From an uncultured Clostridia bacterium (GTDB taxonomy: Bacteria; Bacillota; Clostridia; Christensenellales; Aristaeellaceae), in assembly GCA_946411525.1 (NCBI GenBank), contig CAMKEI010000004.1:28446-92445 (forward strand): a DNA stretch of 64,000 nucleotides, given 5' to 3'. A program made the translations under genes and the position numbers. Shown here one piece after another: positions 17,736 through 26,431 of the stretch. The number at the start of each line of letters is the position of its first letter. The first letter of the stretch is position 1. The notes below the pieces were generated by a model. That model saw nothing but the letters and a program-made list of their open reading frames with translations. It was not told where the DNA came from and searched no databases.

Positions 17736-18798
17736 TCTGAATTCCCCCCTTTACCATGTTTTCAACAAAGCGATCGAACAGGATTGCTGTATCCCGGGGG
17801 CCGGAAGCGGCTTCAGGATGGAACTGAACGGTAAAACACTTCAGATCCGGATAATCCATTCCTTCGCAGCTGCCGTCGTTGGCGTTCCGAAAAGATTCTT
17901 TACCGATTCCTTTCAGGGAATCCGTGACGACCGCATAACCGTGGTTCTGGGAAGTGATATAAGTCCGGCCGGCGTTCAGGTCCCGCACCGGCTGGTTGCC
18001 GCCGCGATGACCGTATTTCAGCTTGATCGTATCTCCGCCGAGGGCGAGAGCCGTCAGCTGATGTCCCAGGCAGATACCGAAGACCGGTTTTTTGCCGATC
18101 AGCTTCTTCAGCTCCGCGATACAGAAGTCATTCTCCTTCGGATCTCCGGGACCGTTGGACAGCATGATGCCGTCCGCGCCGGAAGCAAGGATGGTCTCCG
18201 CGGCGGTCCGGGCAGGCCAGACCGTAACGGAACAGCCCCGTTTCTGTAGACTGCGGATGATATTGTGCTTCGCACCGTAGTCAATCAGGGCTACGCGGCA
18301 TATTTCCTCTCCGTCAGCCGGGCAGGTATAGTTTTCATTGCTTGATACGGAATCCACGGCGTCCTTTACGGTAAAGGCACGGATTTCGCTCAGATCTGAC
18401 GGCACTTCATCGCAGATCATGGCGTTCATGACGCCTTCCTCCCGGGTGATACGGACGATCTCCCGTGTATCCACGCCGCACAGGCCGGGGATGCACCGGG
18501 CTACCAGATAATCGTTGAGCGGATAGGCGGAGCGGAAGTTGGAAGGTGTATCACACAGCTCCCGGACGATATAGCCGAAAAGCGTGCTGCTTCCCTCAAA
18601 ATCCTCTTCGATAACGCCGTAGTTACCGATCAGCGGGAAGGTCTGGGTGACGATCTGGCCGAAATAGCTGGGATCGGTCAGGGTCTCCAGATAGCCCTCC
18701 ATGCCGGTGGTGAAGACCAGTTCACCGATCCGGTCAATATGGGCACCGATGCGTTTACCCTCAAAGACAGTTCCGTTGGACAGTACCAAATATGCCAT
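17728..18798 (-). CDS. carA: Carbamoyl-phosphate synthase small (glutaminase) subunit
   Basis: The glutamine amidotransferase subunit, 356 residues, that releases ammonia from glutamine for CarB. The N-terminal CPSase domain (LVLSNGTVFEGKRIGA...GELVFTTGMEGYLETLTDPSYFGQIV) is followed by a class I amidotransferase domain. The nucleophile is in FGICLGHQLTALALGG, with the YGHRGGNQPV segment and the His/Glu pair in VQFHPEAASGP. It lies between argD and carB and the tight overlap with carB suggests coupled translation. Placement with the arg genes points to the arginine side of carbamoyl phosphate use, although a carbamoyltransferase (argF) is not in this window. Confidence 0.97.
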   Translation of the reverse strand: MAYLVLSNGTVFEGKRIGAHIDRIGELVFTTGMEGYLETLTDPSYFGQIVTQTFPLIGNYGVIEEDFEGSSTLFGYIVRELCDTPSNFRSAYPLNDYLVARCIPGLCGVDTREIVRITREEGVMNAMICDEVPSDLSEIRAFTVKDAVDSVSSNENYTCPADGEEICRVALIDYGAKHNIIRSLQKRGCSVTVWPARTAAETILASGADGIMLSNGPGDPKENDFCIAELKKLIGKKPVFGICLGHQLTALALGGDTIKLKYGHRGGNQPVRDLNAGRTYITSQNHGYAVVTDSLKGIGKESFRNANDGSCEGMDYPDLKCFTVQFHPEAASGPRDTAILFDRFVENMVKGGIQNA

Positions 18799-18828
18799 AG
18801 GGACCTCCGAATTCAGAATTCATAATGA

Positions 18829-19992
18829 TCATGGCCTGCATGCTTCTCTGATGATCTCCGCCGCTTTCCGGAGGAGTTCGTCCGGGATGTTCAGGGCGGG
18901 AAGGAGACGGACTTTGTCCTTCGCGGTGAGACAGAGGACGCCGTTTGCCATGCAGGCAGCGACGACTTCCCCGGCGGGTTTTTCCGTCTTCAGACCCAGC
19001 ATCAGGCCAAGACCCGAAACGCTCTCAATGCCGGGAGCGCCTTCAAGCAGGCTCCGGATCAGTTCGCTCTTGCGGGTGACATCCGAAAGGAAGCCGTCCG
19101 TCAGACGTTCCACGACAGAGAGCGCGGCGGACGCGGCGACGGGATTTCCGCCAAAGGTGGAGCCGTGATCCCCGAAGGAGAACACGTCCTTCACTTTTTC
19201 GCCCAGCAGGGTAGCGCCCATGGGCAGGCCGCCGGCGAGTCCTTTCGCGGTGGAGACCACGTCCGGCTGCAGTCCATAGTTCATATAGGCATACATTTTA
19301 CCGCTGCGGCCGTTACCCGTCTGAACCTCATCGACCATCAGCAGGATATCCTGTTCCTTCAGGAAGGCAGAAAGCGCCTTAACGAATGCCGGATCAAGCG
19401 GAACCACGCCGCCCTCGCCCTGCACGCACTCGATGAGCACCGCAGCAACGGTTCCGTCCGCGCAGAGCCTTTTCAGCGCTTCCATATCCCCGGCGGGGAA
19501 GGATGCAAACCCAGGTGTAAGCGGCTGATACAGTTCATGATAGTGCTCCTGACCGGTGGCTGACAGGGTCGTCAGCGTCCTGCCGTGGAAGCTGTTCTCC
19601 AGGGTAACGATGGTGGAACAGCCGGGGCCTTTGTGTTCCGAAGCCCATTTCCGGGCTGCTTTGATGGCGCATTCATTGGCTTCGGCACCGGAGTTTGAGA
19701 AGAACACTTTTGCCATTCCCGTCTTTTTGCACAGCGCCTGCGCCAATCTGGCACACGGTGCGGTATAATACAGGTTCGACATGTGCTGAACGCTGCGGAT
19801 CTGCTTTTCCACGGCAGCGACCCAGATGTCGTCGGCAATCCCGAACGAAGTCACGGCAATACCGGAACCCATATCGATATACTCTTTTCCGTCCACGTCC
19901 GTAACAAGAGAACCTTTCCCGCTGACAATTTCCACCGGGAACCGCTTGTAGGTGCCCGCAATGTAGGTTTGATCCAGTTCGAAGGTATTCAT
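18829..19992 (-). CDS. argD: Acetylornithine aminotransferase
   Basis: A class III PLP-dependent aminotransferase of 387 residues that converts N-acetylglutamate semialdehyde to N-acetylornithine. The N-terminal YLVD-like segment VTDVDGKEYIDMGSGIAV, the phosphate-binding FFSNSGAEANECAIKAARK, and the PLP lysine in STAKGLAGGLPMGATLL are all seen, with LLMVDEVQTGNGRSGKMYAY before it. The ORF track starts eight codons early; the ATG at 19992 with AGGTGG seven bases upstream is preferred. It lies between argB (43-base gap) and carA (30-base gap). Confidence 0.95.
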   Translation of the reverse strand: MNTFELDQTYIAGTYKRFPVEIVSGKGSLVTDVDGKEYIDMGSGIAVTSFGIADDIWVAAVEKQIRSVQHMSNLYYTAPCARLAQALCKKTGMAKVFFSNSGAEANECAIKAARKWASEHKGPGCSTIVTLENSFHGRTLTTLSATGQEHYHELYQPLTPGFASFPAGDMEALKRLCADGTVAAVLIECVQGEGGVVPLDPAFVKALSAFLKEQDILLMVDEVQTGNGRSGKMYAYMNYGLQPDVVSTAKGLAGGLPMGATLLGEKVKDVFSFGDHGSTFGGNPVAASAALSVVERLTDGFLSDVTRKSELIRSLLEGAPGIESVSGLGLMLGLKTEKPAGEVVAACMANGVLCLTAKDKVRLLPALNIPDELLRKAAEIIREACRP

Positions 19993-20035
19993 ACAGAAAC
20001 CACCTTTTTCATTCATAATTGTTCATGAAGAGATC

Positions 20036-20932
20036 TTATTCCCAACCCTTTTGACGGTCGTCCACGGCTTCGCCCCTGGAGACCATGGTGCCGGCGCCTT
20101 CGTCGGTCAGAAGCTCCATCAGGATGGAATGGGGAACGCGGCCGTCCATGATGACCACGTTGCGGACGCCTCGGGAGAGCGCTTTTGCGCAGCATTCCAC
20201 CTTCGGGATCATACCGCCTGAGATGATGCCGTTCTCATACAGGGAAGGAAGCTCCTGCAGGGTGATCTCCGGGATCAGGGTGGAAGGATCGTTTTTATCT
20301 CTCAGCACACCGGCGATATCCGTCATCATGATCAGCCTTTCGGCACCGAGCGCGCCCGCGATGTACGCGGCGGCTGTGTCGCCGTTGATATTGTAGGCGT
20401 TGCCGCTCTTGTCGCAGCCGACGGTTGAAACAACGGGAATATAGCCCCGGTCCAGCAAATCCGTGACAGGCTGAATGTGCACTTTCTGGATCTCACCGAC
20501 ATAGCCCAGACGTTCATCCTTGACGCTGCACTGGAGCAGCCGCCCGTCCATTCCGGAGAGACCGACGGCGCGGCCGCCTTTCATCTCCAGCAGGTTCACC
20601 AGCGTCTTGTTGATCTTGCCTGCCAGAACCATCTGTACGATGTCCATGGTCTCTTTGTCTGTCACCCGCAGACCGTCCACAAACTCCGGCTTTTTGCCGA
20701 GCCTGTCCATCAGATCGTTGATCTCCGGGCCGCCGCCGTGCACCAGCACGATACGGACGCCGATGAGCCATAAAAGGACGATGTCCTCCATGACCTGCTG
20801 CTTGAGCTGATCGTTGATCATGGCGTTGCCGCCGTATTTGACGACGACAACTTTGCCGTTGTAGCGGCGAATGTAGGGCAGGGCGGCAGTCAGGACCTCC
20901 GCTCTTTCCATATTGGTCAGATCACTGTGCAT
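20036..20932 (-). CDS. argB: Acetylglutamate kinase
   Basis: N-acetylglutamate kinase, 298 residues, which phosphorylates N-acetylglutamate in the second step of arginine synthesis. It belongs to the amino acid kinase fold: VVVVKYGGNAM at the N-terminus, VLVHGGGPEINDLMDRLG for substrate, VNLLEMKGGRAVGLSGMDG, and the nucleotide-site NINGDTAAAYIAGALGAERLIMMTDIAGVL. The N-terminal extension before VVVKYGG is a helix of about 25 residues, as in arginine-inhibited forms, so feedback control by arginine is possible. It lies 17 bases after argJ in the operon. Confidence 0.96.
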   Translation of the reverse strand: MHSDLTNMERAEVLTAALPYIRRYNGKVVVVKYGGNAMINDQLKQQVMEDIVLLWLIGVRIVLVHGGGPEINDLMDRLGKKPEFVDGLRVTDKETMDIVQMVLAGKINKTLVNLLEMKGGRAVGLSGMDGRLLQCSVKDERLGYVGEIQKVHIQPVTDLLDRGYIPVVSTVGCDKSGNAYNINGDTAAAYIAGALGAERLIMMTDIAGVLRDKNDPSTLIPEITLQELPSLYENGIISGGMIPKVECCAKALSRGVRNVVIMDGRVPHSILMELLTDEGAGTMVSRGEAVDDRQKGWE

Positions 20933-20949
20933 GGCGTTTCTCCTTCTTG

Positions 20950-22200
20950 TCAGGTCCGGTAATCCCCGTTGATTTTTACGTAATCATAGGTGAGGTCACA
21001 GCCCCAGGCTGTAGCTTCCTCCTGCCCCATGTTCATATCGCAGTCAAAGTGCACGTCGTGCTCCGAAAGAATCTCCAGCGCCTTGTCCTCATCAAAAGCC
21101 TGGACGCAGCCGTCCCTGTAGAAGCAGACGGATCCGGATTTGCCGGACATGGTGATGACGATGCCGGCCGGATCAAAATCCACGCCGGCGTAGCCCAGCG
21201 CGCAGAGCACACGGCCGCAGTTGGCATCCTTTCCGTAGATCATGGCTTTGACCAGGCTGGAACCGGCGACGGAACGAGCGAGCGTGCGGGCATTCTCCCT
21301 GGTATCCGCGTTGACAACCCGGATTTCCAGCAGGTGAGTGGCGCCTTCGCCGTCGGAAGCCATGAGCACAGCCAGGTCGCGGCAGACGCTGAAGAGTGCG
21401 GCACAGAAGAGTTCGTATTTTTCGTCTTCCGCCGTAATCGGATCATTTCCAGCCAGACCGCTGGAGAAAAGGAGCAGCGTATCATTCGTGCTGGTATCGC
21501 CGTCCACTGTGATCATGTTAAAAGTGTCCTTAATCACGGCGCTCAGGGCTTTCTGCAGCAATTCCTGCGCAATGGCGCAGTCTGTAGCCAGATAACCGAG
21601 CATGGTGCACATGTTGGGATGAATCATACCGGAGCCTTTGCTCATTCCGCCGAGGCGGACAGTGACGGTTCCCTCGCCGGAAGCGGCGGGAAGATCGAAG
21701 GCCACCGCGAATTCCTTATTGACGGTATCGGTGGTCATAATCGCCTTGCTGGCCAGCGTCGAGGCTTCGGCGGAATCAGAGATCAAACCGGCCATGACGG
21801 TAACTCCGGCGGTAATCCGGTCGATCGGCACATTCGGACCGATGACGCCCGTTGAACCAACCAGAACGGAATCAGCGGGAATACCAAGCACCTTCGCGGT
21901 ATGCTCCGCCGTTTCGCGGCACAGACGCATCCCCTCACTGCCGGTACCGGCGTTAGCGATGCCGGTATTGACGACAACCGCCCGGGCTGGTTTACCGTTC
22001 TTAACAATTTCCATATCCCAAAGTACGGGAGCGGCTTTCACCCGGTTGGACGTAAAGGTGCCGGCGACCGCGCAGGGTACGTCCGTAAAGAGAAGCGCCA
22101 TGTCCCTCCGGTTCTGATACTTGATACCCGCTTCACAGCTGGCAGTCTTAAAACCTTTTGCCGCGGTGAACCCGCCGGTGATTTTCTGAATCTTCATCAT
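20950..22200 (-). CDS. argJ: Bifunctional ornithine acetyltransferase / N-acetylglutamate synthase
   Basis: ArgJ, 416 residues, recycles the acetyl group from N-acetylornithine to glutamate and, when bifunctional, also makes N-acetylglutamate from acetyl-CoA. The N-terminal segment [32 protein letters not shown] and the self-cleavage threonine in [11 protein letters not shown] (the family's ATML site, here CTML) are present. The C-terminal KINGDYRT matches the usual end. The gene overlaps the upstream GNAT gene by four bases and two in-frame ATGs are available at the start. Whether it is mono- or bifunctional cannot be read from sequence. Confidence 0.95.
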   Translation of the reverse strand: MMKIQKITGGFTAAKGFKTASCEAGIKYQNRRDMALLFTDVPCAVAGTFTSNRVKAAPVLWDMEIVKNGKPARAVVVNTGIANAGTGSEGMRLCRETAEHTAKVLGIPADSVLVGSTGVIGPNVPIDRITAGVTVMAGLISDSAEASTLASKAIMTTDTVNKEFAVAFDLPAASGEGTVTVRLGGMSKGSGMIHPNMCTMLGYLATDCAIAQELLQKALSAVIKDTFNMITVDGDTSTNDTLLLFSSGLAGNDPITAEDEKYELFCAALFSVCRDLAVLMASDGEGATHLLEIRVVNADTRENARTLARSVAGSSLVKAMIYGKDANCGRVLCALGYAGVDFDPAGIVITMSGKSGSVCFYRDGCVQAFDEDKALEILSEHDVHFDCDMNMGQEEATAWGCDLTYDYVKINGDYRT

Positions 22201-22688
22201 TCTTCTCCTGTGATAAACTGTGTGATATTTTCTTCGTTCAGGACGAACTCATAATAGTTGACGTTGGTTTTCCTCGTCCAGCCGATCTTGTTCCAGAAAG
22301 CGTTGCCGGCCTCATTGGTGGTAAAGGCGATGAGGGCGACCTTGTTGATGCCCATATACCGCAGCTGATGCATGCAGAATGCGACCATCTGGGTGCCGAT
22401 GCCGCGGCGGCGGTATTCCTTCGCGACGCATACATGATACAGAGCTCCCTGGCGCCCATCCGATCCGCAGAGGATGGACCCGACGATCCGGCTGCTGTCC
22501 CGGGCGACCACGCTGGTGGTGGGGTTGCGGGCGATAAACCGTTCTATATCCTCCCGGGAGTCGTCCAGTGCCCTGATACCGAACCCTCGGATGGTCATCC
22601 ACAGCGCGCGTACGTCATCGTAATCCGCCGGCGTCATCGGGACAATGTGTATCTCCGATAATTGCTGATTATCATTCATAAAACTCAT
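22197..22688 (-). CDS. GNAT-family acetyltransferase inside the arginine operon
   Basis: A single-domain GNAT N-acetyltransferase, 163 residues. The acetyl-CoA loop is in VCVAKEYRRRGIGTQMVAF (the R/Q-x-x-G-x-G/A motif), preceded by DSSRIVGSILCG and followed by FTTNEAGNAFWNKIGW. It overlaps argC by four bases upstream and argJ by four bases downstream, so it is translated with the pathway. It may act as an N-acetylglutamate synthase in addition to ArgJ, or acetylate another amine; it lacks the amino acid kinase domain of classical ArgA. The start ATG at 22688 fits the overlap, though an ATG three codons later is possible. Confidence 0.85.
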   Translation of the reverse strand: MSFMNDNQQLSEIHIVPMTPADYDDVRALWMTIRGFGIRALDDSREDIERFIARNPTTSVVARDSSRIVGSILCGSDGRQGALYHVCVAKEYRRRGIGTQMVAFCMHQLRYMGINKVALIAFTTNEAGNAFWNKIGWTRKTNVNYYEFVLNEENITQFITGEE

Positions 22689-23608
22689 CCGACCAATCCC
22701 GTATTTTCGTCCAGACCGAGGACGAGGTTCATGTTCTGGATCGCCGCGCCGGAGGCACCCTTGCCGAGGTTGTCGAAGCGGGAAACCAGAAGAATCCGTT
22801 CTTCATTGCCGTAGACGGAGACTTCCAGGTCATCCCGGCCGGCATAGGCGCAGCCGGAAAGGAAACCGTTTTCGTCAGATCCTTCGGCAAAGCGGATCAG
22901 CCCGCCCTGATAATACGCCCGGTAGATTTCTTTGATCTCCTCCGGCGTGGCGGAGGTGTCCGCCGGGGTCAGGGGTACGGTTACTTCCATACCGGCGTAA
23001 TAAGGAGCCACGATGGGGCAGAAGACGGGGGCGTGGTCCAGACCGCAGACTTTCGACATCTCAGGCAGATGCTTGTGGGACTGGCCGAGGCCGTACTGCC
23101 GCGGCGCCAGATACAGCGGATCCATCTCCGGGGATTCGTACTCGGCTATCATCTTTTTCCCGCCGCCGGAATATCCGGTCAGGGAAAAGCAGGAAAGCCG
23201 CGCATCCTTCTTCAGCAGGCCCGCGCTGACCAGTGGGGCGATGAGGGAAATAAAACCTGTGGCATGACAGCCGGGATTGGCGATGCGCTTCGCAGTTTTC
23301 AGCTTTGCCCGCTGCCCGGCCAGCTCCGGCATGCCGTAGACCCATCCTTCCGCTACCCGATGGGCAGTGGACGTATCAATCACGACTGCATCCGGGCCGG
23401 TGACAAAGGAAGCGGCTTCTATTGCCGCCGCGTCCGGCAGGCAAAGGAAGGAAACATCCGCGCTGTTCAGTGCGTCCGCCCGGGCGGCGGGATCCTTGCG
23501 CATTTCCTCCGGCAGGACAATCAGCTTGAGATCCTTCCGGTCGGACAGCCGTTCCCGGATCCGCAGGCCGGTGGTTCCGGCGCTGCCGTCAATAAATACT
23601 CTGGTCAT
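22685..23608 (-). CDS. argC: N-acetyl-gamma-glutamyl-phosphate reductase, short type
   Basis: ArgC, 307 residues, reduces N-acetylglutamyl phosphate to the semialdehyde with NADPH. The Rossmann start is VFIDGSAGTTGLRIRERL and the catalytic cysteine lies in IANPGCHATGFI. The SLTGYSGGGKKMI segment is typical. The length and the GSAGTTG start place it in the shorter ArgC type rather than the approximately 345-residue B. subtilis type. It is the first gene of the argC-GNAT-argJ-argB-argD-carA-carB run; no convincing promoter of its own was found, so it may depend partly on read-through from argG. Confidence 0.95.
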   Translation of the reverse strand: MTRVFIDGSAGTTGLRIRERLSDRKDLKLIVLPEEMRKDPAARADALNSADVSFLCLPDAAAIEAASFVTGPDAVVIDTSTAHRVAEGWVYGMPELAGQRAKLKTAKRIANPGCHATGFISLIAPLVSAGLLKKDARLSCFSLTGYSGGGKKMIAEYESPEMDPLYLAPRQYGLGQSHKHLPEMSKVCGLDHAPVFCPIVAPYYAGMEVTVPLTPADTSATPEEIKEIYRAYYQGGLIRFAEGSDENGFLSGCAYAGRDDLEVSVYGNEERILLVSRFDNLGKGASGAAIQNMNLVLGLDENTGLVG

Positions 23609-23721
23609 AGATTACCCCGATTCTGCGATTGCCGTTACCAAAACGCCCAGAGCACTTTGATGGCTGCAGCCTGGCAACTGTTAATCAAATCAAAGATTTG
23701 GACAACCGCGTAACAATTCAG

Positions 23722-23735
23722 AATGATGAATATTC
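23722..23735. promoter_or_regulatory. 14-base motif shared with the argG upstream region
   Basis: AATGATGAATATTC occurs here between argG and argC and again at 25176-25189 upstream of argG. It contains TGAAT and ATTC half-sites like those of ARG boxes. A dispersed intergenic repeat is the alternative. Confidence 0.4.
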
Positions 23736-23752
23736 CTCCGTGCGTCATAATA

Positions 23753-23787
23753 CCAAACTATCCCGCCTATGGGGGCGGGAGGTTTGG
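23753..23787 (-). terminator. Stem-loop after argG
   Basis: On the minus strand CCAAAC-CT-CCCGCC and GGCGGG-AT-AGTTTGG form a long stem around CCCATA with one internal bulge. The tract after it (TATTATGACG) is not a clean T run, so termination may be partial, allowing read-through into argC. Confidence 0.6.
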
Positions 23788-23806
23788 AACGGTACTGTGA
23801 TAAAGC

Positions 23807-25033
23807 TTATTTCTTTTTGTTTGCGGCATCGACCAGCGCCTGAACCTTGGTGGGCAAGCCGAACAGGGTGATGAACCCCGCGGAATCCTTCTGGTTGTAA
23901 TCACTTGCACCGAAGGTGGCGATATCCTCAGAGTAGAGGGAATAGTCACTCCAGACGCCGGCCTTGATGATATTCCCCTTATAGAGTTTAAGCTTTACCT
24001 TGCCGGTGACCTTCTCCTGGGTCTTGTCGACGAAAGCAGAAAGCGCTTCCCGAAGCGGAGAGAACCAGAGACCGTTGTAAACCAGTTCCGCAAAAGTGAT
24101 AGACAGTTTCTGCTTTTCATGCATGGTCAGCTTGTCAAGACAAACCGATTCGAGTGCCTCGTGGGCCTTGTACAGGATGGTACCGCCGGGAGTTTCATAT
24201 ACGCCGCGGCACTTCATACCGACAAGCCGGTTTTCCACGATGTCGATAATGCCGATACCGTTGGCGCCGCCGAGCTCATTCAGTTTCAGGATGATATTTT
24301 TCGCGGACATCTTTTCGCCGTCAAGCGCGACCGGGATGCCCTTATCAAACTCCAGGGTGATATAGGTGGGAGTGTCCGGCGCATCAAGGGGAGATACCCC
24401 CATCTCGAGGAAGCCGGGCTTTTCGTACTGAGGCTCGTTTCCGGTGTCCTCCAGATCGAGACCTTCGTGACTGAGATGCCAGAGGTTCTTGTCCTTGGAG
24501 TAGTTGGTCTCACGGGTAATCTTCAGCGGGATGTTATGTGCCTCGGCGTAGTCGATCTCCTCGTCCCGGGACTGGATATCCCATTCCCGCCAGGGGGCAA
24601 TGATGGGCATGTCCGGCGCAAAGTGCTTCACGGCCAGCTCAAACCGGACCTGGTCATTGCCTTTGCCGGTGCAACCGTGGCAGATGGCGTCGGCACCTTC
24701 TTTTTTCGCGATCTCCACGAGGCCTTTGGCAATGCAGGGCCGCGCGTGGCTGGTGCCGAGCAGATAATCCTCATAGACGGCGCCGGCCTTCATTGTCGGG
24801 ATAATGAAGTCATCCACGTATTCTTCCGTCAGGTCCAGAATGTAGAGCTTGCTTGCGCCGGTTTTAAGCGCCTTCTCCTCCAGACCGTCCAGTTCCGTAC
24901 CCTGTCCCACGTCGCCGGAGACGGCGATGATTTCGGGATTGTTATAATTCTCCTTCAGCCAGGGGATGATGATGGATGTATCGAGACCGCCGGAGTAGGC
25001 GAGGACGACCTTTTTGATATCAGCTTTATTCAT
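23807..25033 (-). CDS. argG: Argininosuccinate synthase
   Basis: ArgG, 408 residues, joins citrulline and aspartate with ATP to form argininosuccinate. The ATP-binding motif [19 protein letters not shown] is at the N-terminus, with [15 protein letters not shown] and APWREWD following, and [19 protein letters not shown] further on. The ORF track starts 34 codons early in the promoter region; the ATG at 25033 with AAGGAGG eight bases before it is the true start. It has its own strong promoter with an overlapping palindrome. argH and argF are not found in the window. Confidence 0.96.
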   Translation of the reverse strand: MNKADIKKVVLAYSGGLDTSIIIPWLKENYNNPEIIAVSGDVGQGTELDGLEEKALKTGASKLYILDLTEEYVDDFIIPTMKAGAVYEDYLLGTSHARPCIAKGLVEIAKKEGADAICHGCTGKGNDQVRFELAVKHFAPDMPIIAPWREWDIQSRDEEIDYAEAHNIPLKITRETNYSKDKNLWHLSHEGLDLEDTGNEPQYEKPGFLEMGVSPLDAPDTPTYITLEFDKGIPVALDGEKMSAKNIILKLNELGGANGIGIIDIVENRLVGMKCRGVYETPGGTILYKAHEALESVCLDKLTMHEKQKLSITFAELVYNGLWFSPLREALSAFVDKTQEKVTGKVKLKLYKGNIIKAGVWSDYSLYSEDIATFGASDYNQKDSAGFITLFGLPTKVQALVDAANKKK

Positions 25034-25048
25034 TGGGGAAGCCTCCTT

Positions 25049-25064
25049 CTGCATGATTATGCAG
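25049..25064. promoter_or_regulatory. argG: Putative ARG-box operator of argG
   Basis: CTGCATGATTATGCAG is a perfect inverted repeat with a 4-base centre. Against the ArgR consensus TGAAT-N4-ATTCA it matches eight of ten half-site bases (TGCAT-N4-ATGCA). It starts two bases after the -10 box and covers the likely transcription start, the right place for repression by ArgR with arginine. Confidence 0.6.
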
Positions 25065-25066
25065 GC

Positions 25067-25095
25067 AATATACACCCCTAAAAAGAGTTTGTCAA
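25067..25095 (-). promoter_or_regulatory. argG: argG promoter
   Basis: On the minus strand a perfect TTGACA, a 17-base spacer and TATATT. The leader to the ATG is only about 25-30 bases, which excludes a riboswitch or T-box. Confidence 0.85.
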
Positions 25096-25140
25096 TAGGA
25101 ATACAATAGAAAATCAAAGAAAAAGTTCTAAACATTTATT

Positions 25141-25189
25141 ATGCATATATGCATTATATATGAATTTTATATGATAATGATGAATATTC
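25141..25189. promoter_or_regulatory. AT-rich palindromic region upstream of argG
   Basis: It begins with the perfect palindrome ATGCATATATGCAT (25141-25154), then a TGAAT half-site, and ends with the 14-base motif AATGATGAATATTC at 25176-25189. Such arrays of half-sites upstream of a promoter are typical of ArgR-regulated genes; curvature or a plain AT-rich upstream element is also possible. Confidence 0.4.
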
Positions 25190-25243
25190 GGAATCCGTTT
25201 ATACTGCCGGGAACGGCAGATATCCATTGGAAGGCCTGCGTGC

Positions 25244-25272
25244 TTGTGAAGGCAAGAAATGTATGATATACT
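25244..25272 (+). promoter_or_regulatory. Promoter of the CHAP-domain gene
   Basis: TTGTGA, a 17-base spacer and TATACT end 28 bases before the start codon at 25301. Confidence 0.6.
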
Positions 25273-25300
25273 TTTCAGGACAATCAAAGGGGGAATATCC

Positions 25301-26227
25301 ATGATACGACGCATTACAGCGTTGCTTTTGTTTCTTGTTCTGGCTGTACCGGCCGGAGCGGGTTTTGCGGAGGAATACGTTCCGACGGATCAGTGGGAAC
25401 CGCCTGTCATCGATGAAGAATATGCGCTGGCAAACGCCCCGTATCTTCTGGTGCTGAAAATAGCACAGGAAGAAATCGGATATGTTGAAGGACCGCATGA
25501 GGATGAAACCAAATACGGCGAATGGTTCGGAGACAGGCTTACAGCCTGGTGCGCAGAATTCCTGACATGGTGTGTCCATGAGGCAGATGAGCGGTACGGA
25601 ACGAATCTGATGGACAATGTATACCCGTATTACGGAAGCCCCAAGAATGGCGCTCCATGGTTTATCCAGCGGGAGAGATTCATTACATCCACCAGCAAAC
25701 TGCCGACCAATACCGGTGAAATGATGTGGCTGATCGGAGCGGACCGTTTCCTGAAAAACAAAGAATACACTCCTCATGTCGGGGACTATATGTGGATCTC
25801 ATACTATTCTCCCAAAAAGGGAACGGACCATGTGGCTATCGTCGAGGGAGTGTCCACAGAGCCGGACGGCAGCCACCTGATCCACGTGATCGAAGGAAAC
25901 AATCCGGACAGTGTTCAGCGGAACACCTATAAACAGACATGGAAACTGATATACGGCTACGGATCGCCGGTCAGGCGCGCCAACCGGATCATCCGGAAGT
26001 GGAACCGTTCCGACGATTGTAAGGCTGTCATGGCGTTTCTGGTACAGAAAGGCTTTCTGAAGGAAGAACAGATGAGTGATCAGTTTACCGAGAAAGGCTA
26101 CGAGGCATTAAGAAAGTATCAGAAAGAGAACGGAATCAACGCCACGGGCAAGGTGGATATTGAAACACGGGCGTTTATGGAACAGGATCCGGATTTTATC
26201 AGGATTCTGGCTGAGAATCAGAGATAA
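25301..26227 (+). CDS. Secreted CHAP-domain hydrolase with peptidoglycan-binding domain
   Basis: An exported cell-wall enzyme of 308 residues. Residues 1-23 are a signal peptide (MIRRITALLLFLVLAVPAGAGFA). The CHAP domain spans about 48-215, with the catalytic cysteine in TAWCAEFLTWC (C84) and histidine in GTDHVAIVEG (H177). CHAP enzymes cut peptide or amide bonds of peptidoglycan. A C-terminal PG_binding_1-like domain follows at about 235-295 (FTEKGYEALRKYQKENGINATGKVD). The ORF track starts 14 codons early; the ATG at 25301 has AGGGGG upstream. It is monocistronic and precedes tRNA-Val. Confidence 0.85.
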   Translation: MIRRITALLLFLVLAVPAGAGFAEEYVPTDQWEPPVIDEEYALANAPYLLVLKIAQEEIGYVEGPHEDETKYGEWFGDRLTAWCAEFLTWCVHEADERYGTNLMDNVYPYYGSPKNGAPWFIQRERFITSTSKLPTNTGEMMWLIGADRFLKNKEYTPHVGDYMWISYYSPKKGTDHVAIVEGVSTEPDGSHLIHVIEGNNPDSVQRNTYKQTWKLIYGYGSPVRRANRIIRKWNRSDDCKAVMAFLVQKGFLKEEQMSDQFTEKGYEALRKYQKENGINATGKVDIETRAFMEQDPDFIRILAENQR

Positions 26228-26237
26228 GAAAAAGTCC

Positions 26238-26266
26238 TTGCATATCTTCCGGAGCTATGCTATAAT
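26238..26266 (+). promoter_or_regulatory. tRNA-Val promoter
   Basis: TTGCAT, a 17-base spacer and a perfect TATAAT end 18 bases before the tRNA. Confidence 0.75.
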
Positions 26267-26284
26267 CCCTTTCGCTGACCGTAT

Positions 26285-26361
26285 GGGATTATAGCTCAGT
26301 TGGTTAGAGCACCACGTTGACATCGTGGGGGTCATAGGTTCGAGTCCTACTAATCCCACCA
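26285..26361 (+). tRNA. tRNA-Val (anticodon GAC)
   Basis: Acceptor GGGATTA pairs perfectly with TAATCCC, the anticodon stem CCACG/CGTGG holds loop TTGACAT with GAC at 26319-26321, and the CCA end is encoded. The 3' end lies 70 bases from the stop codon of a tyrosine-recombinase remnant that points towards it, the usual arrangement when an element has used the tRNA as its attachment site. Confidence 0.95.
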
Positions 26362-26363
26362 GC

Positions 26364-26398
26364 GAGAACCCTTGTAAATCAAGGGTTCTTATTTTTTG
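26364..26398 (+). terminator. Terminator after tRNA-Val
   Basis: GAGAACCCTT and AAGGGTTCTT form a 10-base stem around GTAAATC, followed by ATTTTTTG. Confidence 0.85.
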
Positions 26399-26431
26399 CT
26401 CTGACCAGATCCGACATGCAAAGGCTGAATT

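Noticed and set aside
16422-17834. 470-codon plus-strand ORF
   Set aside because: It is a shadow of carB with no family signature or ribosome binding site.
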